From assembly GCA_024682075.1 (NCBI GenBank), contig JAIKZQ010000002.1:1-34407 (forward strand): a DNA stretch of 34,407 bases, given 5' to 3'. The notes beneath the pieces were generated by a model, which was given only the letters and a program-made list of their open reading frames with translations, did no database searches and was not told where the DNA came from. Origin of the DNA: Lachnospiraceae bacterium (GTDB taxonomy: Bacteria; Bacillota; Clostridia; Lachnospirales; Lachnospiraceae). The translations under genes and the position numbers were made by a program. Of the stretch, positions 1 through 6,802 are shown in pieces; position 1 is the stretch's first letter, and every line of letters starts with the position of its first letter.

Positions 1-833
1 GAGGATTTGTAGATGGTGTCGAGGGTGAAGGCGAAGGACCTGTTGCGGAGAATCCGACAGATCCTAACCCCAATGCTCCTGTTCAGCCTGAAATATCCGA
101 AGAAAACCCTTTTGTTACGATGATCAAAACCGAGATCTGTAAGCAGATACCGGCTTTGCTGCTTACCAATGCTCCTTCCATAGTCCTGGACATGAATGGA
201 TCCACTAACTTAAGCAATGAAATGCTTAAGGCGATGTTTGATGTATTTGATGAATTGGGTTACAGCAAGCCAGTAGACTGTGTGTTTTATATATACGGTA
301 AAAAGGTCGTTCTGAGGATTCCAATGAATCAGATGGTCTTGCAAAATACCGCATCGATCCTCAAAGCGCTTGAAGGGGAAAACTTCGGAGTGGCCGGACC
401 TGACAGGTTGGTTGCATTATTTGCAAACTATGGTTTTAGCATAATCGAAGATGAAAGAAATCATTCATTTGTGAGTGTTACAGGCGGGACAGGAGATCCA
501 AGCGTTGCATCCATAAATCCCAATCCTGGTACCGGTATCGATCCTGCAATGAGCCAAGTAGCTTACAATGCCCCCATGTTTATCGGTTTGATCTCTACTG
601 TTCCTGGGGGGAGTACTGTGGAGTTCTACACTAACGACAGTACTTTTCTTGATGTATCGGTCGTACAAGTTCTTTTGACAAGACATGACATTTCAGTAAA
701 TCTGAATGTTGCTATTAACGGTGAAATAAAAGTTATCATCATTCCTGCGGGAGCTGATCTGGCGCCAATTGTGAATAGTGCTGGAGTGATAGAAATAAGC
801 ACACTTATATCCCGCTTTGGAGAAAACCGGTGA
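1..833 (+). CDS. C-terminal part of a repetitive, probably surface-exposed protein (5' end outside window)
   Basis: The reading frame (first full codon at base 3) is open from the window edge, so the ATG at 120 is unlikely to be the true start. The visible part begins with a linker rich in Glu, Pro, Gly and Asn (roughly residues 1-36), typical of extracellular spacer segments. Two blocks then resemble each other: one contains YGKKVVLRIPMNQMV and ends in LVALFANYGF, the other contains NGEIKVIIIPAGADL and ends in ISTLISRFG. I read these as degenerate beta-rich repeats. A third repeat-like block lies after the stop, partly in another frame. No sorting signal or membrane anchor is visible. The family is not recognised; the surface location is inferred from composition only. 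It is the only gene here with such Asn/Thr-rich repeats. Confidence 0.6.
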   Translation, partial: GFVDGVEGEGEGPVAENPTDPNPNAPVQPEISEENPFVTMIKTEICKQIPALLLTNAPSIVLDMNGSTNLSNEMLKAMFDVFDELGYSKPVDCVFYIYGKKVVLRIPMNQMVLQNTASILKALEGENFGVAGPDRLVALFANYGFSIIEDERNHSFVSVTGGTGDPSVASINPNPGTGIDPAMSQVAYNAPMFIGLISTVPGGSTVEFYTNDSTFLDVSVVQVLLTRHDISVNLNVAINGEIKVIIIPAGADLAPIVNSAGVIEISTLISRFGENR

Positions 834-1004
834 CAGATAATAATAATTCAGCTAGCGGAACTGCATTTGTGGGACAGACAACTACAAATGGAGTGTGGTA
901 TATTTAATCTGAATATTGCCGGACTTAATGGAAAGCTTGCAAATGCCGGTGGAAAACCGGATCTTGGCACATTGATAGATATCTTCGGCGTGACTCAAGT
1001 ATGA
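831..1004 (+). pseudogene. Out-of-frame third repeat downstream of the repetitive protein
   Basis: After the TGA at 831-833, bases 833-904 read in the -1 frame as TDNNNSASGTAFVGQTTTNG followed by VWYI and a stop. Bases 903-1004 return to the original frame and read FNLNIAGLNGKLANAGGKPD, then LGTLIDIFGVTQV and a stop. Joined, the pieces resemble the preceding repeat (NG..., then a hydrophobic strand, then ...ISTLISRFG). This suggests one lost base near 830 and one gained base near 902. The original frame is also open from 834 to 1004, but its translation over 834-902 looks less protein-like. The cause could be real decay, a sequencing error or programmed slippage. Confidence 0.45.
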
Positions 1005-1021
1005 ATCTGAGAGGAGAAAAA

Positions 1022-1222
1022 ATGTACTGTTCAAAATGCGGTTCTGAAAATGTTATCGAGGGAAAACTCTCGGCAGGGCTCGGCGGACTTATCTTTGCAA
1101 CGAAGGAATCCTGGGAAAAGCTTCCCTTAAACAAGAATTATTCGACCGTGGTTGCGAAGGGATGCAAGGACTGCGGAGCAATATTTGACCTGAGGATGGA
1201 GAATCCCCAGAAGGTGGTATGA
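1022..1222 (+). CDS. Small zinc-ribbon protein
   Basis: This 66-residue protein has two CxxC knuckles, C3-x2-C6 and C48-x2-C51, spaced as in a single zinc ribbon. Between them lies a short Gly/Leu stretch (SAGLGGLIFATK) that could pack as a beta-hairpin. The start at 1022 is chosen over an in-frame ATG at 1001 because GAGAGGAG lies just upstream of it and because the first CxxC then starts at residue 3, the usual layout of tiny zinc-ribbon proteins. The gene follows the decayed repeat by 17 bases and precedes the helix-turn-helix-like gene by 38. No specific function can be assigned; a nucleic-acid or protein-binding role is only a family-level expectation. Confidence 0.7.
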   Translation: MYCSKCGSENVIEGKLSAGLGGLIFATKESWEKLPLNKNYSTVVAKGCKDCGAIFDLRMENPQKVV

Positions 1223-1260
1223 AGGAATAATAAGCAGCAGGAATAGTTTGAGGAACTATA

Positions 1261-2082
1261 ATGAGCAGGAAAAGCATGAACATGCCTGAATATGTACAGG
1301 CGTATGTCCCGAATACCGAAGAACTCGCAATGCTTGTGTCCAAGGCAAAGGGCCCGGACAGGAGCATGGCTGAGTTTTCAAGGATATGTAAGGTGAAGGG
1401 ACCATCCACCTTTTCACGAATAGTTAATGAACTCATAGATAAGCCGCTTTCCGATGAGCTTCTTAAGGCCATAGCTGCGAATTCTGCGGACAAGCAGGAA
1501 GTCACACTGGATGCTCTTATGAGGGCAAACGGCAAGGTGACCAGAGCAGAGATGGAAACCGGAGTGATCGATGCTTCATCGAGAATGGTACTTAAGTCCA
1601 GAAGAGAGGGCATCAAGCTCATCAAGGATACAGTGACTCAGAACTTTCTTGATAAGGGATATTCGGTGATGCTTCATCCCGACCTGGCACTTTCTGAAAA
1701 GGTGCCTCGTAGCCGTTATGCCCTGTCAATCCCGTCGGATTTTTGCCTGCATGTTCAGGGACAGGATCCTTTGTTCTGGAATTTTATCTATAATGACACA
1801 GACATGCATAACGTACCCCTGAAAGCCTCCGGAACCGATCCGGTTTCAATGTTGGATAGCTCCATGAGCAGATATGCGGGACTGTTTCTGATCGATGCAT
1901 GGGAGCCGGAAGTGCTGAAGGATTATAAGAATACTTTTGTTTTTACGGAGGTCAAGGCGTTCACGGTCTTTTTGAAAATGATCAGCAAGGCAAAGATAAA
2001 TACACATATGTCCGTGATGCTTGTGGATCTTGATGGATTGGGAATTGTGCAGGAAAAGGAAATTGGATGCCTGATGCGATGA
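1261..2082 (+). CDS. Unknown protein with a helix-turn-helix-like N-terminus
   Basis: The 273-residue product begins after a GAGGA site 6 bases upstream. Residues about 34-75 (RSMAEFSRICKVKGPSTFSR, then IVNELIDKPLSDELLKAIA) have the spacing of an XRE-like helix-turn-helix, including the 'polar-FSRI-...-KPLSDELLKAIA' pattern. A helical, basic middle (about 85-130) follows, then a C-terminal region of about 140 residues with alternating strands and helices that I do not recognise. A hairpin terminator lies just downstream, so the next gene is separately transcribed. It is the only DNA-binding candidate near the paired palindromes at 2224 and 3091, so it could be their regulator; this is inference from position. 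Confidence 0.6.
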   Translation: MSRKSMNMPEYVQAYVPNTEELAMLVSKAKGPDRSMAEFSRICKVKGPSTFSRIVNELIDKPLSDELLKAIAANSADKQEVTLDALMRANGKVTRAEMETGVIDASSRMVLKSRREGIKLIKDTVTQNFLDKGYSVMLHPDLALSEKVPRSRYALSIPSDFCLHVQGQDPLFWNFIYNDTDMHNVPLKASGTDPVSMLDSSMSRYAGLFLIDAWEPEVLKDYKNTFVFTEVKAFTVFLKMISKAKINTHMSVMLVDLDGLGIVQEKEIGCLMR

Positions 2083-2122
2083 CCGGATGATCGCGGACAA
2101 TTAAATAAATGGTTACTTATGA

Positions 2123-2169
2123 CGGAGTGCCGTAATTAGCGGTGCTCCGATTTATTGAAAATTTTTTTT
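2123..2169 (+). terminator. Rho-independent terminator after the helix-turn-helix-like gene
   Basis: CGGAGTGCCG (2123-2132) pairs with CGGTGCTCCG (2140-2149) over 10 positions including two G-U pairs, with a 7-base loop. A T-rich tract follows, ending in eight consecutive T (2162-2169). Confidence 0.6.
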
Positions 2170-2178
2170 GAAATATTA

Positions 2179-2207
2179 TTTACAAATGATCTGCAAATAT
2201 GTAAAAT
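2179..2207 (+). promoter_or_regulatory. Sigma-A promoter for the unknown gene at 2331
   Basis: TTTACA (2179-2184) and TAAAAT (2202-2207) are separated by exactly 17 bases. The region is AT-rich and lies just after a terminator. The palindrome at 2224-2239 would sit just downstream of the expected transcription start, a usual place for a repressor site. Confidence 0.65.
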
Positions 2208-2223
2208 GAGTTTCGGTAAAGCG

Positions 2224-2239
2224 TTGCATCACGATGCAA
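2224..2239. promoter_or_regulatory. Palindrome, copy 1 (candidate operator)
   Basis: TTGCATC-AC-GATGCAA is a perfect 7-base inverted repeat with a 2-base centre. Its surroundings match the second copy at 3091-3108, including a trailing GTG. It can be read as a repressor operator near +10 to +25 or as an RNA stem with a CACG tetraloop. A further ATGCAAC half-site lies at about 2254-2260. Confidence 0.6.
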
Positions 2240-2330
2240 TGTGTATAAAGAAAATGCAACCGCAGGGGGTGTGCAGAAGGTTACGCAGGATTCGGGATGC
2301 GACGCATAAATGCAGAGAAAGGAGATAGTG

Positions 2331-3074
2331 ATGGATAAATGTTTTTTGTCATTGCTTGTGTACGAAATGTCTTATCTGCAGGATGAAAACGGGATCGCAC
2401 TTATCCCCGGTTTCGACAAGGCCTTATCTGGCGGGAAAACTGATGATGCAGGAAGGATCCTGAGGCTGGAACTTGACATGGACCGTGACACCGCCATTCA
2501 GGCATCCGAAGAATTTGCTCCTTTTGCAATGAGTCTCATGGAGATTGGAGACTGGTGTTCGAATTCCGGCGCTGCATTTGGAGCAAAACCGGATGAAGAA
2601 TTCATGTCCGAAGCAAAAAGCATGGATGTATGGGCTAAATACATTGCAGGGTTCGAAGAATTTGACGTATCAAGAGCAGGAGTCAGGGATTACTGCCGGA
2701 TGCACTCCATAACAGGAAGATATCCTGAACTTTTGGCACTGATGGCATACAGATTCTGTAAATGTTCATCGGATGATTCGGAAGAGATTGCCATGATGTG
2801 TGCGGCAAATGATCTGGCAAGGGCTTATGTGATCAACAGATTTGCAAGAAAAGCCGAGCGAATCGACATGCTGATGGATGAGCGCATTACTCAGTCGTAT
2901 TTTCCTGAAAGGGCAGATCTGTCCGTAGAAGATTTCAAAAGGATCGCATCCTATCTGGCAGAAGACCTTGGTACTAATATCATGACAAGGAAAGGGTCGT
3001 TATTTTTCCAAATGACCAGATCCGATGAAGATATTGAAGCACTGTATAATGAACTGATCAAAATGGATGTTTAA
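2331..3074 (+). CDS. Unrecognised protein in the ClpP/AAA+ neighbourhood
   Basis: The start at 2331 is preferred over an in-frame ATG at 2310 because AAAGGAG lies 6 bases upstream of it. The 247-residue product is acidic, rich in Met, Ala, Asp and Glu, and predicted by eye to be mostly helical. It has no signal peptide or membrane helix. Three Cys cluster loosely in the middle (DYCRMHS, FCKCSS) without a clear metal motif. It has its own promoter and palindrome and is followed by a second palindrome before the next unknown gene. I do not recognise the family. Its place two genes upstream of clpP suggests a substrate, adaptor or regulator role, but nothing in the sequence proves that. Confidence 0.6.
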   Translation: MDKCFLSLLVYEMSYLQDENGIALIPGFDKALSGGKTDDAGRILRLELDMDRDTAIQASEEFAPFAMSLMEIGDWCSNSGAAFGAKPDEEFMSEAKSMDVWAKYIAGFEEFDVSRAGVRDYCRMHSITGRYPELLALMAYRFCKCSSDDSEEIAMMCAANDLARAYVINRFARKAERIDMLMDERITQSYFPERADLSVEDFKRIASYLAEDLGTNIMTRKGSLFFQMTRSDEDIEALYNELIKMDV

Positions 3075-3090
3075 TTTTTTTGCTCTCAGT

Positions 3091-3108
3091 GTTGCATCGT
3101 GATGCAAC
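3091..3108. promoter_or_regulatory. Palindrome, copy 2 (candidate operator)
   Basis: GTTGCATC-GT-GATGCAAC is a perfect 8-base inverted repeat with a 2-base centre. Copy 1 has the same arms, and both copies are followed by YGTG. It lies 55 bases before the next start codon. No convincing -35/-10 pair was found near it, so it could also act in the mRNA. Confidence 0.6.
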
Positions 3109-3162
3109 GTGCCTGCCGGATATTTGATCTATTAAACGTAACACATTGAAGGAGAATACGAT

Positions 3163-3933
3163 ATGAAGCAGAAAAAAATCATAGAGAAGAAAGACGTCCG
3201 TTCGGATGGGGCTATGCACTGCATCATCGGTAACGGCAGTATCACCCTGCCGGACGAACTCATAAGCAAGAGATACACGGTTCTCCCCGATCTGTACATG
3301 GATGCAGTCGCTTTCAAGTATGGCCTTGACGGAGGATTTCCGGTCAGTGAACAAGACATTGCATCCGAACTTAGCTTTTTGTATCACATTGATCTAAACG
3401 AAGATCTGGTGTCCGGAATTCTTAATGATTCCCTGTATATGCTCAGTCATGATATTACGTCATTTGCTCCCGTGGAAATAAAGGACTCATTTCTCCTTGA
3501 AGATTCCTATGATTTTATAGGCGGACATCTTACCTGGAAAAACATCTTTGAGATCATGGCCGGATATGAAAATGAAGAATGGCTCGATCAGTATCTTGAT
3601 GAGAATATCTCCCCCTGGGGATGCGTCACCATCCCACGCATTGACGAGATTTACACTCAGTTTGAAACAGCCCTGGGCAAGGTGGATGGCTTGCCTCAGG
3701 TCCTGACATTTGCTGATGTGCTGGATTACAGAGACCTCGCCTCTTATGTCATAAAAAAGCTTGATGAGATGGGCACGTGCCTGGTAAGTGACATGTTCGA
3801 TACTTGCGTGATCCATCCGAACGATATCCTGAAATATGCCTATCTGGACACTGATCTTGCAATGAAGATCATCCATGATAATCCTGTTACTTTTTTGTGG
3901 AAGTTAAAGCTGACGAAACTGTCAATGCATTAA
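3163..3933 (+). CDS. Unrecognised protein upstream of the ClpP paralogue
   Basis: The 256-residue product starts 7 bases after a GAAGGAG site. It is acidic, has a basic first dozen residues (KQKKIIEKKD) and no membrane helix or signal peptide. It is rich in Asp, Tyr and Leu with mixed helix and strand content. It shows no obvious similarity to the 247-residue protein before it. The stop is 37 bases before the clpP-like start, with no terminator between, so the two are probably cotranscribed. I do not recognise the family. Given the order (unknown, ClpP, AAA+), a dedicated partner or substrate of the protease is the simplest working idea, but only from context. Confidence 0.6.
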   Translation: MKQKKIIEKKDVRSDGAMHCIIGNGSITLPDELISKRYTVLPDLYMDAVAFKYGLDGGFPVSEQDIASELSFLYHIDLNEDLVSGILNDSLYMLSHDITSFAPVEIKDSFLLEDSYDFIGGHLTWKNIFEIMAGYENEEWLDQYLDENISPWGCVTIPRIDEIYTQFETALGKVDGLPQVLTFADVLDYRDLASYVIKKLDEMGTCLVSDMFDTCVIHPNDILKYAYLDTDLAMKIIHDNPVTFLWKLKLTKLSMH

Positions 3934-3970
3934 AAAACGAAACTGCAGCCGATTTTGAAAGGAGCGTTTT

Positions 3971-4546
3971 ATGAGCATGTATATACCCACAGTGATCGAT
4001 TCTGCCGGCAAAGGCGAAAGAGCATATGACATCTATTCGAGACTTCTGAAGGAAAGGATCGTCTTTCTTTCCGGTGAGATAAATGATGACGTCGCAACTT
4101 CCGTCGTGGCACAGCTTCTTTATCTGGAATCAAAGGATCCGGACAAGGACATCAGCCTGTATATCAATTCTTGTGGCGGCTCCGTCACGGCGGGTCTGGC
4201 CATATATGACACAATGAATTATCTGAAATGCGATGTGTCGACGATCTGTTTCGGTATGGCGGCCAGCATGGGATCATTCCTTCTGGCAGGAGGCGCAAGG
4301 GGAAAGCGTTATGCACTTATTAATTCCGAGATCATGATACATCAGCCGCTTGGAGCCAGTTCCGGTCAGGCAACGGATCTTCAGATCGCAGCAGAGCATA
4401 TCCTGCACACCAGACAGAAGCTGAACAGGATCATGGCCGGTAACTGCGGTAAGGATGAAGAGCAGATCGCATCCGATTCCGACCGCAATAACTGGATGAA
4501 TGCAGCCGAAGCACTTAAGTACGGACTTATCGACAAAATAATCTGA
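3971..4546 (+). CDS. clpP: ClpP-family serine protease subunit, divergent (Ser-His-Asn triad)
   Basis: ClpP forms the barrel of cytoplasmic AAA+ proteases. The 191-residue product has the full ClpP fold: the oxyanion region [16 protein letters not shown], the nucleophile in [14 protein letters not shown] (Ser99), and IMIHQPLG with His124. The position of the catalytic Asp, normally in R-D-x-F, reads R172-N173-N-W, so Asn replaces Asp (codon 4487-4489, AAT). Listeria ClpP1 is known to carry Asn at this position and to work best with a second ClpP. No propeptide is obvious. An AAAGGAG site lies upstream. It is not next to clpX or tig but to a CbxX-type AAA+ gene and two unknown genes. I infer a specialised paralogue; the housekeeping clpP would be elsewhere. 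Confidence 0.9.
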   Translation: MSMYIPTVIDSAGKGERAYDIYSRLLKERIVFLSGEINDDVATSVVAQLLYLESKDPDKDISLYINSCGGSVTAGLAIYDTMNYLKCDVSTICFGMAASMGSFLLAGGARGKRYALINSEIMIHQPLGASSGQATDLQIAAEHILHTRQKLNRIMAGNCGKDEEQIASDSDRNNWMNAAEALKYGLIDKII

Positions 4547-4566
4547 GGAACCCAAGTGAAAACAGA

Positions 4567-4587
4567 CGAAACCGTCGCCATGTTTCG
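4567..4587 (+). promoter_or_regulatory. Small hairpin abutting the ribosome binding site of the AAA+ gene
   Basis: CGAAAC (4567-4572) pairs with GTTTCG (4582-4587) around a 9-base loop, ending immediately before AAAGGAG (4588-4594). It could tune translation relative to clpP. It is short and could be chance. Confidence 0.3.
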
Positions 4588-4599
4588 AAAGGAGAAGCC

Positions 4600-6720
4600 A
4601 TGATATACAGAGCATACAGACTTGAACTTAACAAGAACAATGAAATGAACAAAAAGACTTCATCGCCGCTTGATGATCTGTTTTGCGGGATAGAGGACTG
4701 CCTCCCTGAAGATCCCAGGTGCACAGGCAGCTCTCGCCGCTCACACAGATCCGGGAACGATCTGTTCTCGAGATATACCGATGGCAATCTTGAGTCCATC
4801 AATGATGATATGTATAAGGATTTCGTCAAACATGAAAATTTCATCTGCTCGGTCACAGAAAGATCGGAATCAGACATTGAAGTCCTTTCAGCCATGAAGG
4901 TGGCTTACCGTGACAGCGGGGAACCCGAGAAGCTTATCATGGAGAAATTCCGCGACTGCAGGATCGCATCAAGCCGTGATATCACCTGCGAAGAGTTCAG
5001 GAATGCACTGGAGAACAGAGGAGTGGTTTCAAACGGAAGGGCTATCCTTGGCAAGCTCGGGATTGCTTACAGGGCCGGCTTCTTTGATCCGTATCCCTTT
5101 GACCTGGATGAAAATGTGCTGGCCTTTTGCAAGACATCCAAGGCCCTCTGCAGGAAAAGAGCACAGGAGATCCTGGGTTCAAAGAATCTTTTCGAGGAGA
5201 TAGACAGGATATATTCAAGAGATAATCTCAAGGAATACGTCGGTCATCCCGTTCACTATCTGATCAGTGCCGGAGATTTCAGGGCTGCCATGGACATGGA
5301 GGAACTGCTCGCAAAAGCACTCTTTTCCAACGGAAGGCTTCCTTCCTGCAGGCAGATGGTGATGACTAACATAGCCAGGAACGCATACAGGGATGACCGC
5401 TTCAAGCAGGTACTGGAAGCGGCAGAAGGCGGCATCATGGTCATTGTTCTCGACCAGAAAGTAGACATCGGAAGATATGCCACCGATTTTCACGATGTGA
5501 CCAAGTGCATCGGTGAGATGGTTGAAAAGCTCAAGAAGGATACTCTATTTGTTTTCGTGGAGATAATGGGCAAATCACTCAGGAATGATGATGCCCTTGC
5601 AAACATCACGTCCAAGGCGGATATCATTCAGATCACGGAAGGAAGCGGAGACAGGGCCTGTGCCGAGAAGTATCTATTAGAGCTTACCTCCAAGGTCGAT
5701 TTTGCCGTGGATGATGCAAGGGAGGCATTGGATCATCTGCCCGGGGCCGAGTCCTATACCGTCACGGATATCTTCAGTGCTTTTAATTCCTGGTACGGGA
5801 GCGGCCTGAAGAATCATGTCTATAAAGCCTACAAGAACAAAAAGAAGCTTGAGATCAAGATAACCAAGCCTGAAGATAAGCCATATGATGAGCTGCAAAA
5901 ACTGATCGGCCTGACCGAAGCCAAGCGCGTTGTCTCTGACATCATCGCCGCCGGCAAGATGATGAAGGCCCGCGAGCAGATGGGGCTTAATACCGAGGCA
6001 AACTCGCTTCACATGCTCTTTTCCGGTAATCCGGGAAGTGCCAAGACCACGGTGGCGAGACTTATTGCGCAGATACTCAAGGAGGAAGATATCGTTAAGA
6101 GCGGTGCCTTCGTTGAGTGCGGGCGCCAGGACCTTGTCGGAAAATATGTGGGCTGGACTGCGAAGATCGTCGAGGACAAGTTCAAGGCCGCAAACGGCGG
6201 AGTCTTGTTCATTGATGAGGCATATTCCCTTGTCGAGGACGGAAGGACTTACGGCGCCGAGGCAATAAATGTCATCACCCAGCTGATGGAGAATTACCGT
6301 GATTCGGTCATTGTCATTTTTGCCGGATACGTGGACAAGATGAAGGAATTCCTTGACCAGAACGAAGGCCTTAAGAGCCGCATTTCTTTCCATCTGGATT
6401 TCCCTGATTATACTTCGGACGAACTGACCGATATCCTTAAGCTGATGTGTGAAAAGAGAGAATATGTGCTTGATGATGACGCACTCGCTTGCTGCCACGA
6501 TATCTTTGATTCAGCCGTCAGGGAAGAAAATTACGGCAACGGCCGCTATGTCAGGAATCTTCTCGAGCAGGCCATAATCCGGCAGTCCTCGCGCGTGCTT
6601 GAAGAATCTGCCGGAAAGAAGCTTTCCAAAGAAGAGATCTGCATTCTGAAAAAGGAAGATTTCAAAGAACTTAAGTGCATTGAAACAAGATCTTCCGGTT
6701 CCATGGGATTCACAGCCTGA
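4600..6720 (+). CDS. CbxX/CfxQ (SpoVK-like) AAA+ ATPase with long N-terminal region
   Basis: The start is fixed by AAAGGAG 5 bases upstream. The C-terminal domain (about residues 425-690) is a typical CbxX-type AAA+ module: KLIGLTEAK lead-in, Walker A GNPGSAKTT (476-484), Walker B LFIDEAY (D539, E540), sensor-1 region VIVIFAGY and sensor-2 GNGRYVRNLLEQ. The N-terminal 420 residues lack a P-loop, but part of them (AEGGIMVIVLDQKV, then ...LFVFVEIMG) looks like a decayed AAA fold. The ClpP-docking IGF loop of ClpX/ClpA is absent between Walker B and sensor 1, but the protein ends in RSSGS-MGF-TA. CbxX proteins remodel partners such as Rubisco, and EccA of type VII secretion shares the architecture. 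Pairing with ClpP suggests an unfoldase; that is inference. Confidence 0.85.
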   Translation: MIYRAYRLELNKNNEMNKKTSSPLDDLFCGIEDCLPEDPRCTGSSRRSHRSGNDLFSRYTDGNLESINDDMYKDFVKHENFICSVTERSESDIEVLSAMKVAYRDSGEPEKLIMEKFRDCRIASSRDITCEEFRNALENRGVVSNGRAILGKLGIAYRAGFFDPYPFDLDENVLAFCKTSKALCRKRAQEILGSKNLFEEIDRIYSRDNLKEYVGHPVHYLISAGDFRAAMDMEELLAKALFSNGRLPSCRQMVMTNIARNAYRDDRFKQVLEAAEGGIMVIVLDQKVDIGRYATDFHDVTKCIGEMVEKLKKDTLFVFVEIMGKSLRNDDALANITSKADIIQITEGSGDRACAEKYLLELTSKVDFAVDDAREALDHLPGAESYTVTDIFSAFNSWYGSGLKNHVYKAYKNKKKLEIKITKPEDKPYDELQKLIGLTEAKRVVSDIIAAGKMMKAREQMGLNTEANSLHMLFSGNPGSAKTTVARLIAQILKEEDIVKSGAFVECGRQDLVGKYVGWTAKIVEDKFKAANGGVLFIDEAYSLVEDGRTYGAEAINVITQLMENYRDSVIVIFAGYVDKMKEFLDQNEGLKSRISFHLDFPDYTSDELTDILKLMCEKREYVLDDDALACCHDIFDSAVREENYGNGRYVRNLLEQAIIRQSSRVLEESAGKKLSKEEICILKKEDFKELKCIETRSSGSMGFTA

Positions 6721-6745
6721 CATTTTACCTTGCTAACGTGATGGC

Positions 6746-6773
6746 TTGCATCGCAGTGCCCTTGAAATATAAT
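6746..6773 (+). promoter_or_regulatory. Promoter of pepT
   Basis: TTGCAT (6746-6751) and a perfect TATAAT (6768-6773) are 16 bases apart, 30 bases before the pepT start. No terminator is visible between the AAA+ gene and this promoter. Confidence 0.7.
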
Positions 6774-6802
6774 AAAAGAAATTCAGTATTTGGAGGCTTG
6801 CG

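Noticed and set aside
5677..6498. 273-codon minus-strand frame inside the AAA+ gene
   Set aside because: It covers the Walker A and B region of a well-supported plus-strand gene and looks like a shadow.
6746..6757. TTGCATC near the pepT start, resembling a half of the cluster palindrome
   Set aside because: The second arm is missing and the bases serve as the -35 of a good promoter.
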